From: Kuafuiihalomonas sp050331295
GTDB taxonomy: Bacteria; Myxococcota; Kuafuiibacteriia; Kuafuiibacteriales; Kuafuiibacteriaceae
Reading direction: 5' to 3'
NCBI GenBank assembly: GCA_050331295.1
Contig: JBHJGZ010000001.1
Span: 434,001 to 498,000, forward strand
DNA: 64,000 bases
Part shown: piece after piece, positions 47,271 to 56,596 of the stretch
Layout of the letters: every line of letters starts with the position of its first letter
Numbering within the stretch: the first letter of the stretch is position 1
Translations under genes and position numbers: made by a program
The notes under the pieces: generated by a model
Databases searched by the model: none
The model's input: only the letters and a program-made list of their open reading frames with translations
What the model was told of the DNA's origin: nothing

Positions 47271-50200
47271 CGAAGCGCTCCTGCCGAGCCGGTGTCGATG
47301 CGTTGGACGATTCGGCCGCTCTTTTCGGCTTCACGGATCGCCCACGCACGATACAGCTCATCTTTGGTTTTCAGCCCAAGTCTCGGCAGGCCATGGGTCG
47401 CCACATACGTGGCACCGGCATGTCGATTCTCCCACATCGCCTGGTGGGCCTCGTTGACCTCGTGCCAGTCCATGCAAAGGGGCGGTACGACGTCGATGAG
47501 TCCAGAAGCGATGCGTTCCTGCATGACCGCGAACTCTCGGGCTGTGTTGAGGTGAGAGCCGCGGATCTCCGCCGTCGGCATCAAAATCCTTCGCTGCCGC
47601 ATCCACACCTGAGGGGCGTAGAAGCTCAGCCGAACGCCCTCTAGATCTTCTGAGTAGACGATACGGCCGACGTTCGGCTTGACCAAGGATGTGGACAGAG
47701 ACAGGCGGTCGTGACCGCGCCGGTCGAAGATCACATCGGGAAGGCCTCGGCGGTCCAGGGTGCTCCTCAGGAGCACCGCGATGGCGCCGCCGATGGGCTT
47801 CAGGGTCTTGTCGCTGAAGCGACGTACCCCTTCCTTGAATTCTCCCGACTCCTTGAACGGGTCCGGAAGCGGGGCCAGCGGGCCCGGTGGGTCGAAATCA
47901 TCGCCGAGGCGGCGATGGATCTCTTCCAGACTCACGACCCCGTGGAAGCTCTGGCCGAAGCCGAGAGACGTGACGAACTCCCGCTGGGCACTGGTGTCCG
48001 ATAGGACCGCGACCCGGGCCCGGAGAGCACAGCCGAGCTCGATGGCTTCGATGGCCACCGGGTCTACGATGCCGTCTTCCGCCCCGGGGCCGTACATGAC
48101 CAGGAAGGCACTCCCGGCCCGCAGGCCAGCTTTCGCCAGCATGTCGGCGGTTCGGGCGCTACCCTTCTTGCCCACGAAGGAGAATCGGTAGCCGGAAGAA
48201 GCGCCGAAGAAGGCCAGCACGCCGCCCTCGGAAAGGGCCTGGAAGGAGCGCGAGAACGCCCGCTCACCTGCGTGGGAGACCACGTAGTCCAGCCGACCGC
48301 CGGCCTTGGTCCGTACGTCTTCCACGAACGGGAGGCCGGCTTGCACCCATGCCTCGACCTTCTCCGGCTCATCCGGCACCGGTGAGAAGGTATGAGCCCA
48401 GCGTGGATCCTTTCGGTTGACGGGAGCGCCTCCGTAGGACTCGACCCGCTTCGCCCTTTCTTCTGAGGAGACCAATCCGACGACGCTCAGGCCGGTTTGC
48501 TTGGAGGACCGGAGGCACTCGAGACCGGTTCCGGTCGCGGCACCCTCTACGAAGAGCGACTTGCCGGGCTGGATGTCCAAGGTGGTGTAGAGCGTTCGAT
48601 GAATCGTGCCCAGATTCAGGCCGTAGGAACCGGACTCTTCCAAGGTGAGGCCGGGGAGCTTCGGATGAAGCTGAGGGCCTTGAACCACCAAGAACTGGGC
48701 GTGGCTTCCATCGGTGCGCTCGTAGCCCTGAATCCGGAAGTCCGCGGCCATGGGGTCCAGACCCTGGTCGGGCGACATCAGCTCGCTCTGACCGGAGTAG
48801 ACGGTGACGAGTTGACCCACCGTCAAACGGCCTTCGCTCACCAGCTCGGAGCCGAGCTGAGCGATGAGGCCCACCCCTCCGGAGCCGGTAATATGGGTAT
48901 CTGCGTCCTTTCCGTCCATCGTCGAGACCGGAATCCCGGTCAGCGACCAGATGTCGTTATAGTTCACCTCGGACACCAGCATGTACACCAGGGCCTCGTT
49001 CGGACCGGGCTCCGGGGTCTTGGTGACGATCAGCTTCTCGGAGTCCTTCGGATCTCCATGCATCGTCTCCCCGTTTTCGGGGTTCTTCACCAACCCGAGG
49101 CCGTACATGTATTGAGGGACCGGCGTCGTTCCAGGATAGAATGGTGCGTCCAGAGGCAGCAACTTACCTTGCGTTTCCAGCGCTCGACGGCCTTCCGCGT
49201 CCACCAAGGGGTCCACCTCGACGTGCCGAAGGGGCAGGGGCGCGCTCCGCCGCTCCAGGAACGCAGTGATGCCGGGAGGTCCACACTCGGGGTCGCACAC
49301 CGCTTCTGCGAACAACCGGGCCTCGTTCTCGAGGCCAGCCTTTTGACCGTTGTCCAAGCCGTAGCGAATGGCCTCCAGGATGCGGTCCACCGATTTGCCC
49401 CGGCCGCTGGCGCGTGCCTGCCGGATGGCGGAGCTGACCTTCGGCGTCTCGAGGACGTCGTCGCCCTTGAGAACCGGCTCCTCCGAGCGGGCCAGCCGAG
49501 CGCGGTGGGCCTCGTGGGCGGCTCGAATCTTTTCAAAACCTGGCCCTTCCTCTCGGACGTACTGACGGGCCAGCTCCATCGCGGCTTCGGTGGCGCCGCG
49601 TCCGTCGGCGCCGACCACCTCATCCACCAGGTTGATCTGGCGGGCTTCCCGGGCATCCAGGGTTCGTCCGCTGACCACGATCCGGACCGCTTCAGCCAAC
49701 CCGTCGCTTCCGTTGATGCCGCACAGGCGACGAGGCAGCCGCTGCGTTCCGCCGTAGCCGGGGAGGAGATTCAAGTTGATCTCGGGCTGTCCGAACCGGG
49801 CGTTCTGGTGGGCGACCACGTAGCCGCACGCGAGCACCAGCTCGTTGCCGCCGCCGAGGGCGGGGCCGTGCACCGCCGCGATGACCGGCTTCTCGAAGGC
49901 TTCGATGGTCCGGAACGCCTGGTGGGCGGCGTTGGGCAGGGTGAGGGCACTGGCCGTGTCTCCAGCCTCACCGATCTCCAGGAGCTCCTTGACGTCGGCA
50001 CCGGCGACGAAAGCGGAGCCCGCGCCGGTGATGACCACGGCCGCAATCTCTTTTCGATGGACCAGGTGCTGAAGCACGGTGTTGAGCTCGTCCAGGGACC
50101 GCTCGTTGAGGGAGTTGACGGGTGGATTGGCGATCATCACCAAGCTCACCACCTTGCCCGGCGCGACCTCGTGGTTTTCGACCCGGAGATAACGGTAGAG

Positions 50201-52729
50201 TTGGAGGATCTGACGCTCTTCGGCCAGACGACCCCACTCTCGCCAGTTTTCCACCGTCTGCTGGATCTCTTCCACCGCTTCCGGATTTCTCAGGGTGGAG
50301 ATGTCGCCCAGCGGCTCACCCAGCAGGATGGCCCGCAGGGTACGGCGCATGTACTTGCCGGACCGCGTCTCCGGGAACGCCGACACCACCAAGAAGTCTG
50401 AGGGGACGGCGGTGGCGCCCTTCTCGGTGCGGACGAGGTCCTTGAGGCGGGTCAGATCTTCGTCGGAGATCTTGCGGCCGGGGGAGGCGGGAATGAGGAA
50501 TGCAACCGGCGTTTCGCCTTTCTCTTCATGAGGCGCTCCCACCACCACTGCGTTTCCGATCGGGCTATCCTTGCGAAGCACCTTGTCTCGAAGAATCGCT
50601 CCCTCGATCTCCTCGGTGCCGATCCGGTGTCCGGAAACATTCAGCACGTCATCGGAACGGCCATGCAACGTGAAGGCCCCGTCCGGATGGAGTCGCGCAT
50701 AGTCGCCTTGGGTGTAGGCGTATCCGCCGGACCACTTGTTGAAATAGACCTCGGTGAAGCGCTCGACGTCGCCTTTCCATTCAGGCGAACCAAGCCGGTC
50801 TGCATCGCCCCAGATGGTTCGGGCGAGATAAGGATAGGGGCGGGTGATGACCAGCTCTCCCTTTTCGCCCGGCTCGGCCGTGCGCCACTCGGTCGCCAGA
50901 CCGGTTGCGTCGCGCTGGGTGGCGACCCGCACCTCGGCGTTGATCCAGGGCAGGGGCCACGTCTTCGCGTCGGCCTGCAGCGGCTTGAAGCTGCCCCACG
51001 GGCAGGTGAACACGATGCCGCCGTGCTCGGTCGCCCAATACGAGTTGATGTAGTGCGGGCACACCCTCTCCATCGCGAATTCCTGCACGGCCGGCGAAAC
51101 CGGCTCCGCGCAGAAGGTGGCGGCCTTCACCTTGGACATGCTGAAGGCCGACATGTCGTTGATGGACTCGGGGTCCGTCATCACCGCTTTCAGGAACGTC
51201 GAGCCCGCCTTGAAGATGGTCGCGCCATGACGCTCGATGATGGATGAAAAGCGCCCGGCGTGGGGGAACAGCGGCGAACCTTCGTGAACGATGCTGGTGA
51301 TTCCCACTGCAAGTGGGGCTGCGATCAGATAGGACTGACCGGTGATCCAACCCGGGTCGGCGATGACGTAGATCCGGTCGTCTTCCTTGGCGTCGAAGAC
51401 GACCCGCATGCTGTGGGCGATGCCCCCGAGCCAGCCGCCGTGGGTGTGGACCACGCCCTTCGGTTTTCCGGTGGAGCCCGAGGTGTAGATGATGAAGAGC
51501 GGCCATTCCGCGTCGACCGGGGTTGCCGGATGGATGGCGGAAAGCGCCTTGAAGAGGCGGACGTCGTCCAGCTGGGCCAGTGCTTCGACGGAGTCGGCGG
51601 TGACTCCGGCCTTTTTCACATGTTCGAGGACCGTCTTCGTCGCTTGGGCGACCAGCTCGTGGGCCCATCGATCCCGGGACTGCTTGACGATCTCTTGGCC
51701 GGTGTACCGAACCACCACGACCGTCTCGACGCAGTGGGTGGCGTCGGCCAGAACCCGGGCCACCGATGTTCGGATCTCGGCCTTCCGCTCCGGCGCGATC
51801 TTCTCGCGGCTCTCCAGGGCCCGGCCGAGTTCTCGCATCACGTCGCTGCGTTCGAGAGTGATCTCTCCAGCCAGGGCTCGGGACACCTGCTGGTTGATCT
51901 CGGCCTTCACGTCCGAAGAGAGGTCGAAGGTATCGAGGGCCGTGGCGAGACTCTCCAGCGCCCGAACCCGAGGAATGAAGTTGTCGAGGGCGAGGTCGGT
52001 GAATTTTTCCTTGTAGGGAACGACTTCCGCATTTCGGTAGCCACCGTCGGCCGTGACCACGACCTTTGCCCCTGCGTCCCAGATTCGGTCCGAAAGGGTC
52101 TTGGCGGAAAAGCCGCCGAAGACCGGCGTGTAGATGATGCCCAGTCGCTTTGCGGCTTCGGTGAAGTAAAGCTGCTCCGGAATGTTCGGAAGGTTGAAGG
52201 CGACCCGGTCCCCCTTCTTCAGGCCGAGCGACCTCAGTACTTCGGCCCGGAGCACCGTCTCGATGAAGAGCTTTCGATAGCTGATGTGCTCTTCGTGGAC
52301 AGGTCCGCCCTTGCCTTCGTTCTTGGAGGGATCCCAGCGGTCTCCTTCGAAGATGAAGGCGGCGCGGTCGCCCCGACCGGAGAGCAAGTGCCGGTCGACT
52401 TCGTTGAAGCAGGCGTTGGTCAGGCCACCCTGAAACCATCGGTAGAATGGAGCGTCCTGATCGGAGAAGGCCGTCGCCCAGGGCCGCCAGTCGGACGGCC
52501 GGGCCGTTCCATTGGATGGAGCCGGAGTTCCGTCGGCAGCAGACCAACCGGTCCAGCTGCTACTCTCTTGAAGCGAAACCCACTCGTTTCGCTCCGCGTC
52601 AAACCAATGGAGTTCCCTAGCCGCGATGCGGCCGTGAAACTCTCCGGGTTCTTCGGTTGCCGCACGGCGACGTGCCGCTTCGTCCTTCTCGTCGGCGATG
52701 ATGCCGATCTCCAATGCTTCGACTGCCAT
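47267..52729 (-). CDS. pcs: Propionyl-CoA synthase (ACS-ECH-ECR fusion)
   Basis: 1,820 residues from ATG 52729; the Chloroflexus homologue, from memory, has about 1,822 and aligns along its whole length. The frame extends to 52864, but the extra 45 residues match nothing known. Acyl-CoA synthetase: F-Y-R-W-F-x-G-G-L-T-N-A-C-F-N-E-V-D (95-112), Y-T-S-G-S-T-G-K-P-K-G (415-425), catalytic Lys792 in R-S-G-K-Y-M-R-R. Enoyl-CoA hydratase: A-L-G-G-G-N-E (957-963, Glu963) and G-Q-P-E-I-N-L (Glu983). The C-terminal MDR-type enoyl-CoA reductase (about 1,230-1,820) has V-N-Y-N-D-I-W and a Gly-rich NADPH site. It converts 3-hydroxypropionate, CoA, ATP and NADPH to propionyl-CoA, probably inside one compartment that retains acrylyl-CoA. 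No Shine-Dalgarno sequence is evident. Confidence 0.95.
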   Translation of the reverse strand: MAVEALEIGIIADEKDEAARRRAATEEPGEFHGRIAARELHWFDAERNEWVSLQESSSWTGWSAADGTPAPSNGTARPSDWRPWATAFSDQDAPFYRWFQGGLTNACFNEVDRHLLSGRGDRAAFIFEGDRWDPSKNEGKGGPVHEEHISYRKLFIETVLRAEVLRSLGLKKGDRVAFNLPNIPEQLYFTEAAKRLGIIYTPVFGGFSAKTLSDRIWDAGAKVVVTADGGYRNAEVVPYKEKFTDLALDNFIPRVRALESLATALDTFDLSSDVKAEINQQVSRALAGEITLERSDVMRELGRALESREKIAPERKAEIRTSVARVLADATHCVETVVVVRYTGQEIVKQSRDRWAHELVAQATKTVLEHVKKAGVTADSVEALAQLDDVRLFKALSAIHPATPVDAEWPLFIIYTSGSTGKPKGVVHTHGGWLGGIAHSMRVVFDAKEDDRIYVIADPGWITGQSYLIAAPLAVGITSIVHEGSPLFPHAGRFSSIIERHGATIFKAGSTFLKAVMTDPESINDMSAFSMSKVKAATFCAEPVSPAVQEFAMERVCPHYINSYWATEHGGIVFTCPWGSFKPLQADAKTWPLPWINAEVRVATQRDATGLATEWRTAEPGEKGELVITRPYPYLARTIWGDADRLGSPEWKGDVERFTEVYFNKWSGGYAYTQGDYARLHPDGAFTLHGRSDDVLNVSGHRIGTEEIEGAILRDKVLRKDSPIGNAVVVGAPHEEKGETPVAFLIPASPGRKISDEDLTRLKDLVRTEKGATAVPSDFLVVSAFPETRSGKYMRRTLRAILLGEPLGDISTLRNPEAVEEIQQTVENWREWGRLAEERQILQLYRYLRVENHEVAPGKVVSLVMIANPPVNSLNERSLDELNTVLQHLVHRKEIAAVVITGAGSAFVAGADVKELLEIGEAGDTASALTLPNAAHQAFRTIEAFEKPVIAAVHGPALGGGNELVLACGYVVAHQNARFGQPEINLNLLPGYGGTQRLPRRLCGINGSDGLAEAVRIVVSGRTLDAREARQINLVDEVVGADGRGATEAAMELARQYVREEGPGFEKIRAAHEAHRARLARSEEPVLKGDDVLETPKVSSAIRQARASGRGKSVDRILEAIRYGLDNGQKAGLENEARLFAEAVCDPECGPPGITAFLERRSAPLPLRHVEVDPLVDAEGRRALETQGKLLPLDAPFYPGTTPVPQYMYGLGLVKNPENGETMHGDPKDSEKLIVTKTPEPGPNEALVYMLVSEVNYNDIWSLTGIPVSTMDGKDADTHITGSGGVGLIAQLGSELVSEGRLTVGQLVTVYSGQSELMSPDQGLDPMAADFRIQGYERTDGSHAQFLVVQGPQLHPKLPGLTLEESGSYGLNLGTIHRTLYTTLDIQPGKSLFVEGAATGTGLECLRSSKQTGLSVVGLVSSEERAKRVESYGGAPVNRKDPRWAHTFSPVPDEPEKVEAWVQAGLPFVEDVRTKAGGRLDYVVSHAGERAFSRSFQALSEGGVLAFFGASSGYRFSFVGKKGSARTADMLAKAGLRAGSAFLVMYGPGAEDGIVDPVAIEAIELGCALRARVAVLSDTSAQREFVTSLGFGQSFHGVVSLEEIHRRLGDDFDPPGPLAPLPDPFKESGEFKEGVRRFSDKTLKPIGGAIAVLLRSTLDRRGLPDVIFDRRGHDRLSLSTSLVKPNVGRIVYSEDLEGVRLSFYAPQVWMRQRRILMPTAEIRGSHLNTAREFAVMQERIASGLIDVVPPLCMDWHEVNEAHQAMWENRHAGATYVATHGLPRLGLKTKDELYRAWAIREAEKSGRIVQRIDTGSAGALR

Positions 52730-52805
52730 GGTGTTGTTCGCGGAATTATCACCTACGCTTGTGACGCGATGGATTGAAGATGCACGTGAGCAAGATCGGA
52801 CGGAT

Positions 52806-52868
52806 CGCAATTGCGTTCCAAGTCGGCCCAGATTTCGCGTAAAATTTCCGCGAATTGTGCGCAATTGC
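52806..52868. promoter_or_regulatory. Cluster of AATTG palindromes upstream of pcs
   Basis: CGCAATTGCG (52806-52815) is a perfect 10-bp palindrome. At 52851-52868 two further AATTG motifs lie in the order CGAATTGTGC then GCAATTGC. Between them are two TTTCGCG-like steps. The A/T-rich patch stands out in a GC-rich gap of 281 bp between the divergent pcs and DUF3228 genes. A regulator-binding region for the pcs-mcr operon is likely, but no sigma factor motif could be assigned. Confidence 0.4.
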
Positions 52869-53010
52869 AGCGGGGTGAGGCACCCTTGACCACGATATAG
52901 CCAAATTTTTCCTTCGAGGCAGACTAATCCGGATTTCAGGTCGGTTTTGAGCGCCTGCCGACTGGGGGTGGACCCCTGTCGTTCAGGACAGACGCCGGTA
53001 GGCTTGGGGC

Positions 53011-53613
53011 GTGTCCATCACTCGACCTGGATCGCCTCATCTCGGGTGGTCGCAATTCGCCCTCGACCGGCACCCGCCCGAAAAAGGCCACAGTCACTTC
53101 GTGGGTTCGCCCGAAGCGCTGCTGGATTTGGTGGCTGCACACTGGGCGGAACGGCGACCGGGCGCCGGGCGGAGCAGCCTGTCCGAAGTGGTGTTGGTCC
53201 CCGTGCCTTCGGAGCGGTTTCGAAGCAGCACGGTCTGGGTGGAAGAAATGACGGGGCTTCGGGCCGAGCTTCACCGTCGCACCCCGGAAGAGGAGCCGGT
53301 GGTCCGCGTCTTGGCCCGCGGTGAGCCGGAGCCTGCGCGCCATGCGAACGTGGTCCTCTACGAGAAGTCGGTGCTGGTTCAGAACGGTGGAGTCCGAAGC
53401 ACCGATGCCGACTGGGAGGTGGTCGCGGTGCTGGCCGGAGCGGTGGAAGACGAGCCGATGCACCCCCTGACGATGGCGCGAAACTTCCTGGAGCGACCGG
53501 GCGGAACCTACGCACCGTACACGGCGGAACAGTTCGCAGAAGCCATCTGGTACTGGAGTCGCCGAGCGAAACGGGATGCCCTTGCCCTGGTGGACCCGCC
53601 CGAGTCCGTTTGA
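53011..53613 (+). CDS. DUF3228 family protein
   Basis: 200 residues, GTG start. It resembles the DUF3228 family: E-V-V-L-V-P-V-P near residue 60, R-A-E-L-H-R-R-T-P-E-E-E-P-V-V-R-V near 90, V-V-L-Y-E-K near 110, and P-M-H-P-L-T-M-A-R-N near 150, followed by Y-T-A-E-Q-F-A-E-A-I-x-Y-W-S. The family is found in bacteria and plants and its function is not known. It has no signal peptide or membrane segment. It is divergent from pcs and so may share that promoter region, though a link in function is not indicated. Confidence 0.8.
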   Translation: MSITRPGSPHLGWSQFALDRHPPEKGHSHFVGSPEALLDLVAAHWAERRPGAGRSSLSEVVLVPVPSERFRSSTVWVEEMTGLRAELHRRTPEEEPVVRVLARGEPEPARHANVVLYEKSVLVQNGGVRSTDADWEVVAVLAGAVEDEPMHPLTMARNFLERPGGTYAPYTAEQFAEAIWYWSRRAKRDALALVDPPESV

Positions 53614-53699
53614 GGCCTCGGCGCGTCCCGCCCCTGGTTTCGTCGCGCCGGTTCCGTCGTAGCCTCAGGCAGCCGCACGTGAGCTGAATCGAACAGACG

Positions 53700-53957
53700 T
53701 CAGTCTTCCTCGGAACCCGGAGCGTCTGGCGCCGACGATTCGTCCACCACACGACTCACCCACCCGAGGGCCAGCATGAAGATGCCGAGGTCGTCCAGGA
53801 ATCCGATGAATGGAACATCCGGCACGAGGTCCAAAGGCCAGATCAGATAAACCAACGCGCCCAAGAGCAACAGCTTTGGTCCCCAAGGGGTCTTTGGATT
53901 ACGAAGAGCGCGCCAAATCCGCAGCGGGTGAAAGCCTATCGCGCGCCGTCGCGTCAT
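53700..53957 (-). CDS. DUF1232 (YkvA-like) small membrane protein
   Basis: 85 residues from ATG 53957; a GTG at 54023 in the same frame would add 22 residues and overlap the region upstream of the divergent gene. P-x-T-P-W-G-P-K-L-L-L-L-G-A-L-V-Y-L-I-W-P-L-D-L is the DUF1232 signature, followed by P-D-V-P-F-I-G-F-L-D-D-L and a second hydrophobic stretch; the tail is acidic. One or two membrane helices. Function unknown; the family is widespread. Confidence 0.85.
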   Translation of the reverse strand: MTRRRAIGFHPLRIWRALRNPKTPWGPKLLLLGALVYLIWPLDLVPDVPFIGFLDDLGIFMLALGWVSRVVDESSAPDAPGSEED

Positions 53958-54048
53958 GTTGCGAGCCAATCCAATCGATCCTTCGCGTCTCGGCTGTTCG
54001 CCCTGATGCGTCTTGTCAACCACCCGAGCACAATGGCAACGCCAACGA

Positions 54049-54765
54049 ATGGAACAGCGCTCGACCCGATACGGGCAGCTGACGGCGCATCTGCAAGGTC
54101 AACCGAACGGCGAAGGGCCCATTGTGGCCCTTCTTCATGGATTTGGTGCGCCGGGAACCGACCTCGTCCCCCTGGGCGATCACTTGGATGTTCCCGGAGC
54201 CACGTTTGTCTTCTTCGAGGCGCCCCTCACCATGCCGCCGCCTTTCGATGCGGGTCGTGCTTGGTGGATGATCGACGTCACCCGTTTTCAGACAGCGGTC
54301 CTTTCGAACGAACTGCACGAACTCGAGCGACAGGAGCCGGAGGGCCTGACGGCCGCAGCGAGCCTTCTCAACGAGGCGCTCGACGCCATGCAGGCGGACC
54401 TCGGCCCTTCGCGGCCATTGGTGCTGGGCGGATTCTCGCAGGGATCGATGTTGGCCCTCGACCATGCCCTCAGCGGTCCGCGCCCGCTGTCCGGCTTGGT
54501 GCTGTGGTCGTCTACGCTGATCGCACGGGATAGGTGGACGGACCAGATGCGCTTTCGGGCCCAGCTTCCGTGTTTTCAGTCCCACGGCACGGAGGATCCG
54601 GTGCTTCCGTTCGTTCAAGCGCAGAAGCTTCGGAGCCTACTGGAAGACCACGGCCTCGACGTCACGTGGCGCACGTTTCAAGGCGGGCACGGCATTCCGC
54701 CTTCGGTGGTGTCGGAGGCGAGTGCATTCATGCGGAAGTGTACGGCGGGGCCCGGCCCGGAGTGA
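54049..54765 (+). CDS. Phospholipase/carboxylesterase family hydrolase
   Basis: 238 residues from ATG 54049; an upstream GTG at 54013 is possible. The alpha/beta-hydrolase fold has L-H-G-F-G-A near residue 24 (oxyanion hole), the nucleophile elbow G-F-S-Q-G near 129, the Asp in H-G-T-E-D-P-V-L-P near 185 and the His in G-G-H-G-I-P near 217. This is the Abhydrolase_2 family, which acts on esters such as lysophospholipids or acyl-proteins. No signal peptide, so cytoplasmic. It is divergent from the DUF1232 gene. Confidence 0.88.
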   Translation: MEQRSTRYGQLTAHLQGQPNGEGPIVALLHGFGAPGTDLVPLGDHLDVPGATFVFFEAPLTMPPPFDAGRAWWMIDVTRFQTAVLSNELHELERQEPEGLTAAASLLNEALDAMQADLGPSRPLVLGGFSQGSMLALDHALSGPRPLSGLVLWSSTLIARDRWTDQMRFRAQLPCFQSHGTEDPVLPFVQAQKLRSLLEDHGLDVTWRTFQGGHGIPPSVVSEASAFMRKCTAGPGPE

Positions 54766-54850
54766 AGACGGCGAGAGCGACTCGACTCCGGGTAAGATTC
54801 TGGGCTAACAAAACGTCTTTACTGACTCACAATGGGTGCGGGCGGTCCGA

Positions 54851-56596
54851 ATGAACGAGCGTAAAGGTGGGGTCCCGAACGTGACTGCGGTGGCGGACAA
54901 TCAGATCAGCACCGCGGACCTCTTGGACCGCTTCGAAGTGTCGATCCTGGTAGTGGAGGACGACCGGGCAGATCTGCGCTGGATGAGTACGGTCCTGGGC
55001 GCCCAGCCCGGCACGTTCACGATCCAAGCGACCCAGACCCTCCGCGAAGCCCTTCAAACCCTGGAGGCCGGCGACTACGGCCTGGTGCTCTTGGACCTTT
55101 CGCTGCCCGACGCGGACGGTATCGATGCGGTGAGGGAGATTCACCACCGTCATCCCCACATTCCGGTGGTGGCGCTCACCAGCTTTGCGGATCAGCGGAT
55201 GGCCCTGAGGGCGGTCAAGGCCGGAGCCCAAGACTTTCTGGTCAAGGGCCGGACCGACGGCGCGGCCCTGATCCACGCGATCCGGTACGCCATCGAGCGA
55301 AAGCGAAGTGAGTCGCGCCTGGCCTTCTTGGCCCTGCACGATGAGCTCACCGGTCTGGCCAACCGCACCCAGCTTCGGGAACGCCTGGAGCGAGCCCTGG
55401 ATCGCTGCCGTCGGAGCGGCAACCGCTGCGCGGTCCTGTTTCTCGACCTGGACCACTTCAAGGACATCAACGACACCCTCGGGCACGACACCGGAGACAT
55501 GCTCCTCAAGCAGGTCGCGGACCGCCTCCGAACCTGCGTTCGCTCCTTCGAGACCGTGGCTCGGCAGGGTGGTGACGAGTTCGTGATTCTTTTGGAGCAT
55601 ATCGATTCAGTGGAGGATGCGGTCGCGGTGGCGCGGCGTGTGCTCAACGCGTTGGAGCAACCCTTCGACATTCCCCAGTTGAACCGGCCGGTTCGGACCA
55701 GCATCGGAATCGCGACCAGCGAGTCGACCGATGATGTGGCTTCCATCGTGGAGAAGGCGGATCAGGCCATGTATCGCGCCAAGCAGGCGGGCCGTGGAAC
55801 GTTTTCGGTGTTCGTACCCGACTCGGTTCAAGGCGAGCTCTCCCGGATCATCGAGGACGTCCCCGGACAGCTTCGGCGGCTCGGCTTTGCGCAGGTCTTC
55901 GAGCCTTGGATGGCCCTCGAGGCTCAGACCGTGGTGGCGGTGGAGGCCATGTTGCGCTGGCAACATCCCGTACACGGTCAGCTGTCCGGGGCCGAGCTTT
56001 GGCCGTTTCTGGACCAGGCCGGCGTCGCCGAGGCGGTGATGGACTGGTCGCTTCTGCGCGCCGCCCGGTTGGCCAGTCAGTGGGATGACGTGCGGCTGGT
56101 GGTGTCGGTGCGGGACCTCGTGGTGGAGGAGCGATTCGCAGAGCGGGTGATGGAGGTCTTGCGCCAGAGTGGTCTACCGGTGGGCCGGCTCGAGCTGTCC
56201 ATCCGTGAGGATGCCCTCATCGCCAAGCGGGAGCGGACCGTGGCCCGCATGGAGCGGCTTCGAGCCTTGGGGTTGCGGATCGGAATCGACGACTTCGGGT
56301 CGCGTTGCGGTCTGGAAGACCTGGCTCGACTCCCCGTGGATACCGTGCGTCTTCACCAAAACCTCACCTCGGAGCTCGAGGGCCTTCGCCGTCGCCGCGC
56401 TCTGCTCATGGCGGTGGTGAAGCTGTCGCGCGATCTCGGCATCGAAACCTTCGTTTCGGGCGTCGAAACGATGGAGGAAGAGAAGATGCTGGCCGAGATG
56501 GGGTGCACCGGCCTTTCCGGCGACGTGGTCAGTCCGGCTCTTCCCAGCGGCGCGTTCGCCGCCTGGTTGTCCCAGGTTTCCGGATCGACCACCTAG
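54851..56596 (+). CDS. Response regulator with GGDEF domain and degenerate EAL domain
   Basis: About 581 residues from ATG 54851 (upstream GTG at 54836 possible). The receiver domain (about 27-140) has V-V-E-D-D, V-L-L-D-L-S-L-P-D (phosphoacceptor Asp), T-S and a Lys in F-L-V-K-G. The GGDEF domain has D-H-F-K-D-I-N-D-T-L-G-H and R-Q-G-G-D-E-F (about 239-243), intact for diguanylate cyclase activity. The EAL domain begins E-A-M-L-R-W (Leu replaced by Met); the usual N-x-S, T-E-S and A-E-G-V-E positions read V-V-S-V-R, L-S-I-R-E and V-S-G-V-E, so catalysis is doubtful, though I-D-D-F-G remains. It probably makes rather than degrades c-di-GMP. Convergent with ligD, stops overlapping by 4 nt. Confidence 0.92.
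   Translation: MNERKGGVPNVTAVADNQISTADLLDRFEVSILVVEDDRADLRWMSTVLGAQPGTFTIQATQTLREALQTLEAGDYGLVLLDLSLPDADGIDAVREIHHRHPHIPVVALTSFADQRMALRAVKAGAQDFLVKGRTDGAALIHAIRYAIERKRSESRLAFLALHDELTGLANRTQLRERLERALDRCRRSGNRCAVLFLDLDHFKDINDTLGHDTGDMLLKQVADRLRTCVRSFETVARQGGDEFVILLEHIDSVEDAVAVARRVLNALEQPFDIPQLNRPVRTSIGIATSESTDDVASIVEKADQAMYRAKQAGRGTFSVFVPDSVQGELSRIIEDVPGQLRRLGFAQVFEPWMALEAQTVVAVEAMLRWQHPVHGQLSGAELWPFLDQAGVAEAVMDWSLLRAARLASQWDDVRLVVSVRDLVVEERFAERVMEVLRQSGLPVGRLELSIREDALIAKRERTVARMERLRALGLRIGIDDFGSRCGLEDLARLPVDTVRLHQNLTSELEGLRRRRALLMAVVKLSRDLGIETFVSGVETMEEEKMLAEMGCTGLSGDVVSPALPSGAFAAWLSQVSGSTT

Noticed and set aside
44310..52777. Several long frames opposite or offset from mcr and pcs (for example 44310-45878, 46134-47555, 48497-50401, 50781-52547, 51260-52777)
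   Set aside because: They overlap two fully conserved enzymes and show only low-complexity composition.
52780..52830. Possible sigma-54 promoter upstream of pcs (TTGGAACG ... TTGC)
   Set aside because: The GG and GC elements are 9 nt apart instead of 10, and flanking bases are poor.
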